Below are positions 16,237-24,220 of a DNA stretch of 64,000 nucleotides, piece by piece. The stretch covers positions 1,235,869-1,299,868 of the forward strand of contig NZ_KV917378.1 in the NCBI RefSeq assembly GCF_002019735.1. Direction: 5' to 3'. The number at the start of each line of letters is the position of its first letter. Position 1 is the first letter of the stretch. A program made the position numbers and the translations under genes. The notes beneath the pieces were generated by a model. It was not told where the DNA came from. It did no database searches and saw only the letters and a program-made list of their open reading frames with translations. This DNA comes from Salipaludibacillus agaradhaerens. GTDB taxonomy: Bacteria; Bacillota; Bacilli; Bacillales; Salisediminibacteriaceae.

Positions 16237-17397
16237 CTAATTGTCATAAGAAAAGCCCTCCAACAAAGTTGATAAGGGCGTGTAGACTTTTTCTCTTTTG
16301 TAATTCCTACTTAGATACTTTTCATTATTACTTAAATGCTCTCTCATTGCAGCCTGCCTACGCCTTACCATCGACCGCCAATGACCAACATTGTCACTAC
16401 CCAATTCCTCGGCTACCATAAGATTCTTTTTATATTTAACAATCTCCCTCTCAATTCGCCGTTGCGTATCTCTTGCCTTTGCCACTCTCTCGTTTAGCTC
16501 AGCGTCATATTTAGGTTGATTGTTGGTGCTTACCCCAGGGATATAAATAATATGAAGATGGGCACAATTTGCACCTCGATGGCCTCCAGCTGATCCATAC
16601 TCTGCCTGCCAGTATGGATCATAAATAGATCGATATTCACTATCTGCAGGTAATTGCTCCATAGGTCTTAAATCAACCACATTTCCCTGTATAATCGAGC
16701 AAGCGTCCCTAGCCCCTACATGACTTGTGACAAGCACCGTATATACGCCATATTCGCTCATACGCTCTGTTCTCAGCTGGTTGTATGTGTTTCCTAGTGT
16801 TGACTTTAAAACGGTGCGAGTGTATCCCTCTAGGCTCCATGTGTTGCCTCCTCGGTCCGTCAGTCTAGTACGTATACCCTTTTGAGCAAGCTCTGTGATA
16901 GATCGCTCCAATGATTGCTCAAACGTATAGAGGCCGGTGTTAAACATGGCCGCTGTTTTATTTAAAGTATTTTGATAGGCCAGTTGCGCCGATCCTCTAC
17001 CATAACTCGTTGTAATAAGTGATTGATTAACATAATTATCAATGTCACCCCAAACTTGACTATGATAGGCCCTCATAGTGTTATCTAAGTTTGTCGGCAT
17101 CGGCTTAGTCGCATAAGGCATAGCGTTATCTACATTTTGCACAATTTGTTTCCCAACCTCTTCAAACATCCTTTTAATTTCAGGCTCAGCGACATTGGTC
17201 ACTTTTGATAGCAGCTTTGTCACGTCATTGTTAAACAGACGTAACTCTGCTAGTTTTTGAGCTTGCCACTCTGTTATATCACCGGACCCTCTATTTAAAC
17301 GTTTGATAAGGATGCGTATAATCTCCCCCTCAAGGCTTTGATAAAGATCTGACATATTAGATGACCAAAGGTCCAGTTGGTGAGGCGAGACAGTCAT
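16237..17397 (-). CDS. Phage minor capsid / head morphogenesis protein (Phage_min_cap2)
   Basis: A 386-residue protein of the minor capsid 2 family that sits next to the portal. It has a helical first half, the TRTVLKSTLGNTYNQLRTERM segment (in part), then GARDACSIIQG and HRGANCAHLHIIYIPG, which hold conserved cysteines and histidines of the head morphogenesis fold, and a basic helical C-terminus. It is thought to be packaged inside the head in small numbers. It follows the portal gene with a 5-nt gap. Confidence 0.88.
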   Translation of the reverse strand: MTVSPHQLDLWSSNMSDLYQSLEGEIIRILIKRLNRGSGDITEWQAQKLAELRLFNNDVTKLLSKVTNVAEPEIKRMFEEVGKQIVQNVDNAMPYATKPMPTNLDNTMRAYHSQVWGDIDNYVNQSLITTSYGRGSAQLAYQNTLNKTAAMFNTGLYTFEQSLERSITELAQKGIRTRLTDRGGNTWSLEGYTRTVLKSTLGNTYNQLRTERMSEYGVYTVLVTSHVGARDACSIIQGNVVDLRPMEQLPADSEYRSIYDPYWQAEYGSAGGHRGANCAHLHIIYIPGVSTNNQPKYDAELNERVAKARDTQRRIEREIVKYKKNLMVAEELGSDNVGHWRSMVRRRQAAMREHLSNNEKYLSRNYKREKVYTPLSTLLEGFSYDN

Positions 17398-17402
17398 TTA
17401 GA

Positions 17403-18950
17403 TCACTCCTCATTACCAAATAGATGTTTAGCAGCCCTATCACCGATGTTTGTCGGGTCCGTGTCTGTCTGTTCTTTTTGTACCTCTCTAACCCATTGAT
17501 CTGCGGTCTTTTTAGGTACTTTAAATACCCGTTGGATAGCTTCAGCAGAGGGAATAAAGCCAAATGTCTTGGCCTGCCCATAGAAGCGCAACAGCGCCGA
17601 TCTATCTTGAAACACGCCATCATCAAAGTCTACGCCTATGTGTTCAAAAGTTGGTATATCGCCATTAAATAGCTTATATGCTTTGGCTAGCTCAAGCACC
17701 GACACTACCAATCCCTTGATAAACTTTTCAATCTCATTAACGTGGTTATTCCTTGTTCTATAAGTTAGACTGTTCTCGCTGACAATTTCAGTTGCTGTCT
17801 TAACAGATTTGCCATCAAAACTAAAGGTACCAACCGACAATTGCAATTGCATCTCTAATGTTTTTAATGACTGATTGATTGCCGAGGTATATTGTTCTGT
17901 TCTAATGTCGTTTGTTACATCTTTGACAAACTCTTGATCAAACTCCATTCTCGCTAACTTATACACGTTTGTATCTGGGTCAAACACTTGTCTAGGGGGA
18001 TTACCATTTTCATCGACGCGTGTTTTCAGCATTTGATCGCTTAAAAATACTGTACGTTGCCCCATCTTCACTTCCCAATTAAACTGATCAAACGTATCGT
18101 TGATTTGTTTTAGAGTTGGCTTACTATTGTCGGTGATACCCAACCCTAATGGGCTATGTGGATTTATATTATTAAAGCCAGCAGGCTTTAAATAGTTGAA
18201 ATTCGTGCGAGTTAGATGGCTTATTTTTGTTCTTTCATTTAAACCTTCAAACAATTCATCTAAGAGAACCCTTTTCCCAATCTCATTTTTATTGTCTGAC
18301 TTATATAATTCGTTGGATATGACATATAAATCATTTTCCCACTCATGAAATTCGAGTAATGTATAATGAATCTCTTTACCCCGTTCAATTTTCGTTGTTA
18401 CAGACTTAATAACACCTTCTGCAATGGCATTGCTATTAGATTTCAACGGGTAAAAAGCATTTGATAAAGCCCACGCAAATTCTATTTTTCCTGTTGATTG
18501 ATCAACGTATGGCCTTACCGCCAATCCCCCAGTAGCAAACATAGGTTCTAAATATCGCATTAAATTTTTTTTGAAGTCATTATGTTCAAATACACGTTGG
18601 ATAAAATCGTTAGCTGATTTATATGAGTTTCTTGTCTCGTCTTCTTTTTTATCATCCGAGACAACAATTTCACACTGTTCATTAAACACGAGGCCAGACA
18701 GCAGTTCTGAGCTTAATTTCAACATATTCAAATGCATATAATTTCTTTTCTTCAACTCTCCCATGCTGTTAAAGTATTCAACTTGTGGATAGTGACCCTT
18801 GTATTCATTAAAGTTACGTTCAATTCTAGCTAATTCTTCTGGATCAATGTTGATTTTTGGGTGATCATTGATAGATTTTAGTGTGTTATCCCCGGCCAAT
18901 GCATACCCTCCTCTCTTAAAAAAGTTTCTAATGCGGTTGATAATGTTCAA
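17403..18950 (-). CDS. Phage portal protein
   Basis: A 515-residue portal of the A118/SPP1 type. The start region carries IRNFFKRGGYAL, then VEYFNSMGELKKRNYMHLN (part), and the later QTDTDPTNIGD tail. Twelve copies make the ring through which DNA is packed. The start is a TTG preceded by GGAGGTGATACA. The gene follows the large terminase gene with 11 nt between, the standard order. Confidence 0.9.
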   Translation of the reverse strand: MNIINRIRNFFKRGGYALAGDNTLKSINDHPKINIDPEELARIERNFNEYKGHYPQVEYFNSMGELKKRNYMHLNMLKLSSELLSGLVFNEQCEIVVSDDKKEDETRNSYKSANDFIQRVFEHNDFKKNLMRYLEPMFATGGLAVRPYVDQSTGKIEFAWALSNAFYPLKSNSNAIAEGVIKSVTTKIERGKEIHYTLLEFHEWENDLYVISNELYKSDNKNEIGKRVLLDELFEGLNERTKISHLTRTNFNYLKPAGFNNINPHSPLGLGITDNSKPTLKQINDTFDQFNWEVKMGQRTVFLSDQMLKTRVDENGNPPRQVFDPDTNVYKLARMEFDQEFVKDVTNDIRTEQYTSAINQSLKTLEMQLQLSVGTFSFDGKSVKTATEIVSENSLTYRTRNNHVNEIEKFIKGLVVSVLELAKAYKLFNGDIPTFEHIGVDFDDGVFQDRSALLRFYGQAKTFGFIPSAEAIQRVFKVPKKTADQWVREVQKEQTDTDPTNIGDRAAKHLFGNEE

Positions 18951-18961
18951 TGTATCACCTC

Positions 18962-20236
18962 CTACAGTACGTATTGCCTATAAAAGTGGTTGTTTGCATA
19001 TCTGGCTTCATCCATAGCGTGATTCCAATCGTCAATTGGGTTTCCGTCATCATCACGTACATACATACCGATTTCTTTTATAAAGTTGTAATGATCATAT
19101 TTGTTTGTATCCACTAAAAAGAAACGTTCTTCTGTAATAGAGTTTTGGAACCTTTCAATCCCGACTTCTATTCCACCACCTTGATTTTTCGCATCTTGAG
19201 CATTATTGTCTGCTCTTCTAGTAGAAACGTTTATTTTATGAAGCTCTTCTCGGAGAGATTTACAAGCCGGATCTACAAAGACATCAGAATAACCTGTTTC
19301 ATACTTTTCTAAGCACCATTTTATAAATGCTTTTATTTCAAGGGCATAAGTGCTCATTGCCTTTACTTGTCCTGTATCCCTGCCAGAATGATAATAGTTT
19401 GCTACTCGATTTAATCTAAATTTGCCTTTATAACGAGTAACGATATTGCAGCTGCAGGAAGTGGCGTCCGACTGACCGCCGTCTGCGACAAAATAAACCT
19501 CGTGAATTTCTCCTAATAATTTTGGAATAGTGTTTTTATCAGGATCAAACATGGAATATATAACGCCCTCTGGCATAACACGCTTGCCAAACCAGTCACG
19601 ATCCAGCAAATAAGGGTTCTTTTTAAGAATCTCGTATATTTCCTTCTTACGCTCATCACTAATGATCGGGTTGTCTTGAATTGTCCAATGGGTCCACCTA
19701 GTGTTTTGTACGTCAAATACCTCACTTATAACCGGATGGTGCGGCGCTGGTGGGTTTAAATCAGCTAAAAAATACCGGTCCCTTGCAGCAAAGGTCCGGC
19801 GAAACGCTTCTTGTATAAATTTCATATTCAATAAATTGATCTCACAAAACATTACAGAGCCAAGTGACATACCTGTTATAGCACCTACACTATTAACCTT
19901 TGCGCCCCCTTTATAATAAACCCGCTTAATACCTTTAGGCGTGTGTATTTCTAAATGGTCGCCGTGTTCATCATGTTTAATATCAGAGTGGCCATTAAAT
20001 ATATGCATCAACCCAGTACCATCACCGTCTATAAACAGACGGAAAGCTTGTTCTTGGTTATAAGCACCCACTAGATGGTTTGTATCCTCGCAGTTAATTA
20101 AGTAATCAGAGTACCTAAAATGAGCCGCTGTGGTCTTGCCTGATCTAGGTGTACCTTCAAACACATCAAATGTGTAGTCGTAGGGACGATAAATACACTC
20201 AAGCTGTTTATCGCTAAATTCAATCTTTGTTTTCAT
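18962..20236 (-). CDS. Phage terminase large subunit
   Basis: A 424-residue packaging motor of the PBSX/Terminase_3 family. Walker A is GTPRSGKT at residues 28-35. The Walker B position reads SVMFCEIN, with cysteine where most family members have aspartate. The RNase H-like nuclease has acidic residues in FVADGGQSDA, VFVDPACKSL and NHAMDEARYAN. It cuts the concatemer and drives DNA into the head with ATP. The start overlaps the small terminase gene by 17 nt. Confidence 0.92.
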   Translation of the reverse strand: MKTKIEFSDKQLECIYRPYDYTFDVFEGTPRSGKTTAAHFRYSDYLINCEDTNHLVGAYNQEQAFRLFIDGDGTGLMHIFNGHSDIKHDEHGDHLEIHTPKGIKRVYYKGGAKVNSVGAITGMSLGSVMFCEINLLNMKFIQEAFRRTFAARDRYFLADLNPPAPHHPVISEVFDVQNTRWTHWTIQDNPIISDERKKEIYEILKKNPYLLDRDWFGKRVMPEGVIYSMFDPDKNTIPKLLGEIHEVYFVADGGQSDATSCSCNIVTRYKGKFRLNRVANYYHSGRDTGQVKAMSTYALEIKAFIKWCLEKYETGYSDVFVDPACKSLREELHKINVSTRRADNNAQDAKNQGGGIEVGIERFQNSITEERFFLVDTNKYDHYNFIKEIGMYVRDDDGNPIDDWNHAMDEARYANNHFYRQYVL

Positions 20237-21008
20237 AAGCCTTACGCCCCTCTATTAATGCATTCATAAGTGATGTGTCTTTATCATCGCCTTTAATTTG
20301 CTTTGCGCGTTGCTCAATAAGCTCAGTTTCTTTTTTAGCCTTGTTAATGACTGCCGCTATTCTTTCTGCTTCTTGCTTGCGGTCATCGTCATAATTAATA
20401 AGCTCATAAAATTGCTTTAACATGCTTCTGAGTTCACCCATTGCTCTGCTCTGAGAATTTAAAAAAGCCGCTTGTTTATCCCAAGCGAACTGTATTTCAT
20501 ATTCTTTTTCTTCTGACTCGGTATTTCCAGAGCTAAATTCTTTACGTTTCTTCAATTCTTTTGTCGTGTCATACTTATCCTCGACAAACATAATTTGTTG
20601 CGCCCTCATGATGGATGCAAACTGCATCTTTATATTCATCCACAGTATATCCACAGGCTCAATGCTTTCTGTCTGCTCTACTATCTCTAATGTTTCTTCT
20701 GGCAGATACTTTGCAAAGAGACCATGTGTAACCGCTGCAGTGTTGCGTTTTGCGAACTTAGGCTTCGGATTAGGATTGCCTTTATTTCCTTTGGCATACT
20801 GATTGCCTTTTGGCGCTCTGTGAGGTTGCTTCCTTTTGGTTGCATCCCTAATCTTATTGGTTGCATCCTTTTTAGCTGCATCTCTGGACCATTTCTCACG
20901 GCTTTTTCTGCTCTTTAAAGTACCTAATTTAACACCATACTTTTCAGCGAGAGCCTTCAATGTAATGGTTGATGATTCATATTCTTTTTTTATTTTCTGC
21001 CAGTCCAT
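20220..21008 (-). CDS. Phage terminase small subunit
   Basis: A 262-residue protein with an N-terminal helix-turn-helix (MDWQKIKKEYESSTITLKAL, then YGVKLGTLKSRKSREKW), a basic K/N/P linker (~55-90) and a long helical C-terminus, as in YqaS/PBSX-type small terminases that bind the packaging site. I chose the ATG at 21008 (GAGGTG 7 nt upstream); a GTG at 21017 is also possible. Confidence 0.88.
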   Translation of the reverse strand: MDWQKIKKEYESSTITLKALAEKYGVKLGTLKSRKSREKWSRDAAKKDATNKIRDATKRKQPHRAPKGNQYAKGNKGNPNPKPKFAKRNTAAVTHGLFAKYLPEETLEIVEQTESIEPVDILWMNIKMQFASIMRAQQIMFVEDKYDTTKELKKRKEFSSGNTESEEKEYEIQFAWDKQAAFLNSQSRAMGELRSMLKQFYELINYDDDRKQEAERIAAVINKAKKETELIEQRAKQIKGDDKDTSLMNALIEGRKAYENKD

Positions 21009-21107
21009 TACATGCACCTCGCCTCCTTTTTAAATCCTCTTCACAGAGCAGGAACCGCTTATTTACTGTCGTTCCTCTATAAGCCCTGTGAACAGGATTC
21101 ATTGCAT

Positions 21108-21131
21108 AGAAAAAGCACCACAGTGGGTGCT
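21108..21131 (-). terminator. Terminator after the DUF2513 gene
   Basis: On the minus strand AGCACC and GGTGCT arms pair around a 6-nt loop and are followed by TTTTTC. It lies at the stop codon of the DUF2513 gene, before the terminase genes. Confidence 0.7.
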
Positions 21132-21487
21132 TAGAGATATTTCTGTTCAGCGTATTTTACAGCAAGAGAGGATAATACAGAAAAAGGTATTGCTCCTCCC
21201 TCTTCTTTTAGCTTGTTTTTTAGTTTATTCCATATACTTTCATTTCTAATAGCATTTAAAAACTCATGCCCCTTACATCTTATATCCCCTACATACCATA
21301 AGAACACTTGGTCTATGCCTGAGTCCCTCGCTTCTACTAATTCACATTCGTGCATCAGCTTAATGTGATAAGATATTTCTTCACTAGAATAACCTTCTAG
21401 ATCTAATCCTCGTATCAGTTCCCCAGGACGACCATTTTCTTCTAAGTAAATCAGTATGTCTTTTATAAGATCCATTTTCATTTCCAA
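21131..21487 (-). CDS. DUF2513 family phage protein
   Basis: A protein of about 119 residues. KMDLIKDILIYLEENG at the start and the YSSEEISYHIKLMHECELVEA winged-helix-like segment (in part) match DUF2513, common in Gram-positive prophages. The function is unknown; the fold suggests DNA binding. Start choice is open: the TTG at 21487 has GGAGG 8 nt upstream, while the first ATG at 21481 is farther away. It is flanked by the terminase genes and the late regulator. Confidence 0.75.
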   Translation of the reverse strand: MEMKMDLIKDILIYLEENGRPGELIRGLDLEGYSSEEISYHIKLMHECELVEARDSGIDQVFLWYVGDIRCKGHEFLNAIRNESIWNKLKNKLKEEGGAIPFSVLSSLAVKYAEQKYL

Positions 21488-21537
21488 AATTCTCACCTCC
21501 CTCCTCCCTACTAATTCGACAAAAAGAGGGGAATTCC

Positions 21538-21546
21538 TGTTATAAT
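21538..21546 (+). promoter_or_regulatory. Extended -10 promoter on the plus strand (unit 1)
   Basis: TGTTATAAT on the plus strand is an extended -10 element, about 36 nt before the ATG of a 15-residue frame. It faces away from the DUF2513 gene and against the direction of all lytic genes. Confidence 0.55.
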
Positions 21547-21576
21547 AGACCTAATTTTTATATAAGGAGTGTCACA

Positions 21577-21624
21577 ATGCTTAAAGAGTTACTTAATTCT
21601 ATCTTTTTTCCCTTTATAGGTTGA
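21577..21624 (+). CDS. Candidate 15-residue hydrophobic peptide
   Basis: ATG to TGA encodes MLKELLNSIFFPFIG. It has AAGGAG with 8-nt spacing and an extended -10 promoter upstream, and a GC-rich hairpin (21629-21651) downstream. The peptide is amphipathic to hydrophobic and has no family I know. It lies on the plus strand between two minus-strand phage genes. The signals around it are better than expected by chance, but so short a frame needs ribosome-profiling or conservation data. Confidence 0.4.
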   Translation: MLKELLNSIFFPFIG

Positions 21625-21628
21625 AAGA

Positions 21629-21651
21629 ACGGGGGTATTTGACCTCCCCGT
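21629..21651. terminator. GC-rich hairpin between late regulator and DUF2513 genes
   Basis: ACGGGG and CCCCGT arms pair around GTATTTGACCT. On the minus strand TTCTTTC follows, so it probably ends the late-regulator transcript. On the plus strand it would also end the short unit-1 RNA. Confidence 0.5.
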
Positions 21652-21664
21652 CCTTCCTTCCATT

Positions 21665-22117
21665 CTACACACAAGCTTTTTCTTTTGTCATTTTTGCCGA
21701 CATCTCTGACATTTCCGACATATCCGACATTCTCGCCGTGATGTTGTCTCTTAATCTGCTTATATGTTTATCTGATAATCCCATATGTTTGCCTATCCAA
21801 GTCATGCTTTTACCTTCCAAAAGCCAATGTAAAACCTCACCTTCCCTTTGATTTTTAACGAGATGCATCCTGGATTGAATCACTTTTATTTTTTTCTCGT
21901 ACTTGTGAACAATCCGCCACCGCTTCTCTCTTCTCCTGACCTCTTGATAAACCGGATCACTCTGGGTGCCGCCTTGTGGCTTTGGTTGTCCAGACTCATC
22001 GCCATATTGAGCCGTCAAACCTTCACCAGCATCTTCCATGGACTCTCTGATTATCTTGATGCTATTGATCATCCAGTGGTAGTCTTTTAGAGTTTCCTCT
22101 ATTTCTTTTTTTGTCAT
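21665..22117 (-). CDS. Sigma-70 region 4-like late transcription regulator
   Basis: A 150-residue protein. The C-terminal part (NQREGEVLHWLLEGKSMTW, then GLSDKHISRLRDNI) is a helix-turn-helix like sigma-70 region 4, as in ArpU/RinA-type phage regulators that switch on packaging and structural genes. The end carries a short repeat, MSDMSEMSEMSAKM, encoded by 9-bp DNA repeats near 21700-21730. The ATG at 22117 has GGGAGGGG upstream; the TTG at 22132 overlaps that site. It sits just before the terminase block, the usual place for a late activator. Confidence 0.65.
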   Translation of the reverse strand: MTKKEIEETLKDYHWMINSIKIIRESMEDAGEGLTAQYGDESGQPKPQGGTQSDPVYQEVRRREKRWRIVHKYEKKIKVIQSRMHLVKNQREGEVLHWLLEGKSMTWIGKHMGLSDKHISRLRDNITARMSDMSEMSEMSAKMTKEKACV

Positions 22118-22141
22118 GATGACCCCTCCCAAGGCATTTCA

Positions 22142-22150
22142 TGCTATAAT
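22142..22150 (+). promoter_or_regulatory. Extended -10 promoter on the plus strand (unit 2)
   Basis: TGCTATAAT on the plus strand is an extended -10 element about 21 nt before a strong plus-strand terminator. No open frame follows, so the product would be an RNA of about 45 nt. Confidence 0.5.
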
Positions 22151-22170
22151 ACATATGAGGATGATCTACT

Positions 22171-22200
22171 GTCGCCCTGAGAGGGGCGGCTTTTCTTGTT
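22171..22200 (+). terminator. Plus-strand terminator closing a short RNA (unit 2)
   Basis: GTCGCCC and GGGCGGC arms (7 bp, one U-G) with a 6-nt loop are followed on the plus strand by TTTTCTTGTTT. On the minus strand no T run follows. It therefore ends plus-strand transcription although no plus-strand gene precedes it. Confidence 0.65.
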
Positions 22201-22415
22201 TAAACCCACCAACCGCTGTTTTTTAGCATCTGAGCGTGTATAGCAGCGCCTTTATGATTTTGATTATCTATCTCTAGCTGTCTGCGAGTCCTTTTTAAGC
22301 GAGGATATTTCTCGTCAATTTCCGATATAGGCACATAGTAGACCACTGTGTCACTATGTAAACTAGATGGGGACCGAATAATCTCTTTGATCTCCTTGAC
22401 AGCAAACTCCTTCAC
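22200..22415 (-). CDS. Small phage protein of unknown function (71 aa)
   Basis: A 71-residue basic protein with a GTG start that overlaps the RusA stop as GTGA. It has VVYYVPISEIDEKYPRLKR (in part) and ends GWWV. No family recognised. The tight overlap with rusA suggests co-translation. Confidence 0.6.
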   Translation of the reverse strand: MKEFAVKEIKEIIRSPSSLHSDTVVYYVPISEIDEKYPRLKRTRRQLEIDNQNHKGAAIHAQMLKNSGWWV

Positions 22416-22780
22416 ACTGTCACCCCCGTAAGTGCTTTAATCTTCACCAATACTCTAGGTTTTTGTTTGTCAACCTCAAATCCATGTGTAATATCGCCGA
22501 TCTGTGACCACCCATCATTTGTTAGTTTTCCAGCGCCCACGAGGCCGTCAAAAATGAATTTCTGACCCCCGATGATATTGTCTTTGTCTTTACGTTTATC
22601 TTTGCAATACCATGTAATCTCAAAGTCTGCCGCTTCAATCTTAGGTAGTTTACGAGCGTGAAGCATAACCAGCTGTGTGAATGTCCGTTTCATCTGTGCA
22701 TATTCCATGTGGTGCTTTTTACTGGCAGCTATAATTTCATTAGTGCTAGGCAGTGTACCTGGTATTGTAAACTGGATCAT
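22412..22780 (-). CDS. RusA family Holliday junction resolvase
   Basis: A 122-residue endonuclease. The start (FTIPGTLPSTNEIIAASKKH) and the RKDKDNI...FDGLVGAGKLTNDGW segment carry the conserved aspartates of RusA. It resolves branched DNA made by phage recombination before packaging. The ATG overlaps the stop of the upstream 54-residue gene as ATGA. Confidence 0.9.
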   Translation of the reverse strand: MIQFTIPGTLPSTNEIIAASKKHHMEYAQMKRTFTQLVMLHARKLPKIEAADFEITWYCKDKRKDKDNIIGGQKFIFDGLVGAGKLTNDGWSQIGDITHGFEVDKQKPRVLVKIKALTGVTV

Positions 22781-22941
22781 GAGTATATCTCCTCTTCTCT
22801 CTCTGACAACTTAGCAAAGTAAATTAAGTCCGGATCCTGTTGTATTTTAGTCCAGCAAACAGCCCCATATCCGCGCTCGACACTCTTTTTGTCTTTGAGT
22901 TTTCGCCCGCATCTACTGCACTCTGTATGCTTTTGCATCAT
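22777..22941 (-). CDS. Small zinc-ribbon protein (DUF6011-like, 54 aa)
   Basis: A 54-residue frame starting at ATGATG after GGGAGGGG. It reads MMQKHTECSRCGRKLKDKKS and then SVERGYGAVCW, a CxxC...C pattern found in short phage proteins of the DUF6011 type, probably a single zinc finger. The second ATG (22938) may be used. Its stop overlaps the rusA start. Confidence 0.75.
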   Translation of the reverse strand: MMQKHTECSRCGRKLKDKKSVERGYGAVCWTKIQQDPDLIYFAKLSEREEEIYS

Positions 22942-22950
22942 TACCCCTCC

Positions 22951-23526
22951 CTAATATCCATTCGCTTGACGTTCAAAGTTAACTTTGTTTTTCTCTTTGT
23001 ACGCTTGCTCGATCTCTTCCCACGTAAATCCTAATTTTTCACCAAGGCGAATAAACGCTTGTAGTGTATACTCATAGGCATAATCTAGATTATGGTCACG
23101 GTGTCCTAAACAAACATCGACTTCTGCTATTCCTGCAAAACATCCAGAAAATAAACCCAAAACATCATTTGCTTTGAAATAAATATCTAGTTCAACTTCA
23201 GGGAATTTGTCCATTTCTAAATGCAATCCAATACTCAAAATAAAGTGTAGACAGTCAACGTATTCTTCAAGTAGTGGGTTTTTATACTTTGGTTCAGCTC
23301 CAAAAATGACCGCTGAAGGATTATTTAAATGATTAGTTCTTGGTTCCTGGTACTCACTCCAAAACTTAAATCCTCTCCACTCGTTTGCAAGCTCCCCTAA
23401 CTCTACTTGTAAAGCTAGTATTTTCTTAGTTAATAAATCCTGCCCCTCTAATCCTTTTCTTTTAACTATGTCCGCATCTAACTCTTTTTGCATTGCGAAT
23501 AATTCATCTAAATTCAGTTTGATCAC
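22951..23526 (-). CDS. Dimeric dUTPase-like nucleotide pyrophosphohydrolase
   Basis: A 191-residue all-alpha protein of the dimeric dUTPase (dUTPase_2, MazG-like) family. Metal-binding acidic residues are seen in VELGELANEWRGFKFW (E42xxE45) and EEYVDCLHF. It would hydrolyse dUTP to dUMP and keep uracil out of phage DNA. The start overlaps the preceding helix-turn-helix gene by 4 nt. Confidence 0.9.
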   Translation of the reverse strand: MIKLNLDELFAMQKELDADIVKRKGLEGQDLLTKKILALQVELGELANEWRGFKFWSEYQEPRTNHLNNPSAVIFGAEPKYKNPLLEEYVDCLHFILSIGLHLEMDKFPEVELDIYFKANDVLGLFSGCFAGIAEVDVCLGHRDHNLDYAYEYTLQAFIRLGEKLGFTWEEIEQAYKEKNKVNFERQANGY

Positions 23527-23777
23527 GATAGACCTCCTATCACCTGCGACATTTTAATCTTGATATTGTTATCTTTTTTGCTATTGTTCGACATGCTTAA
23601 ATGAAACACCGCCAGAAACAGCTCATTCTTGTCTCTTTTTAAACGTTTTGCTATATCTGTGATTGAGAACCCTTCATTCCATAAAGAATGAATCTCGGCT
23701 AATTCTGAGCGTTTAAACAGGAAGTCTAATTCCTCCAAAATCACAACCGGCTCGTTTGCTTTAAGAGCTTGGGTCAT
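23523..23777 (-). CDS. Small helix-turn-helix phage protein (84 aa)
   Basis: An 84-residue protein. Residues ~28-60 (EIHSLWNEGFSITDIAKRLKR, in part) form a helix-turn-helix of the MerR/homeodomain-like type, common in early phage proteins that bind DNA. No closer family assigned. It overlaps both neighbours, so it is part of the early operon. Confidence 0.65.
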   Translation of the reverse strand: MTQALKANEPVVILEELDFLFKRSELAEIHSLWNEGFSITDIAKRLKRDKNELFLAVFHLSMSNNSKKDNNIKIKMSQVIGGLS

Positions 23778-24024
23778 CTTGATCCTCCTTCTGTTTACTG
23801 TCGCTAAGATATTCAGATAGTTTTTTAGCGCTTTTATCTACTACATTTCCAACCTTTTCGAGCATGCCGCTTTCTAAAGCATCACTGTATTGCTCCCAAA
23901 AAGATCCCTTCATATCTGTTAAACAGATAGTTTTTCTTTTTCGTCTAATAAACACACCGACCTTTTGGGGATTTGTGTCACTGGCCCAGTGGTTAATTAA
24001 TATGTCACCAAATGATAAGCGCAT
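23761..24024 (-). CDS. Phage protein of unknown function (87 aa)
   Basis: An 87-residue protein starting MRLSFGDILINHWASD. It is beta-rich at first (VGVFIRRKRKTICLTDMKG) and ends in a charged helix with an acidic tail. No family recognised. The start overlaps the upstream stop by one base. Confidence 0.6.
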   Translation of the reverse strand: MRLSFGDILINHWASDTNPQKVGVFIRRKRKTICLTDMKGSFWEQYSDALESGMLEKVGNVVDKSAKKLSEYLSDSKQKEDQDDPSS

Positions 24025-24185
24025 TATTGTATCTCCTTTAAAAAATCTAAAAATGCATTCATCTGATCCTCTTTTATTCCGTCGCCGTCGCTACACTCGC
24101 AATCTACTTTAGTATTAAAAGCCTCGCCTTTTAGTGACCATTGTTTATATATAAAACCAGCACCGTTGCATTTAGGGCATGTCAT
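24024..24185 (-). CDS. Small zinc-finger phage protein (53 aa)
   Basis: A 53-residue protein starting MTCPKCNGAGFIYKQW. CPKC and CEC pairs form a DnaJ-like zinc-binding site (CxxCxGxG). AAGGAG lies 9 nt before the ATG at 24185; a longer frame from 24242 overlaps the upstream gene and has no ribosome site. Function unknown. Confidence 0.65.
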   Translation of the reverse strand: MTCPKCNGAGFIYKQWSLKGEAFNTKVDCECSDGDGIKEDQMNAFLDFLKEIQ

Positions 24186-24220
24186 GATGATTGGCTCCTT
24201 CTTTATTGTGTTTGCTTGTA

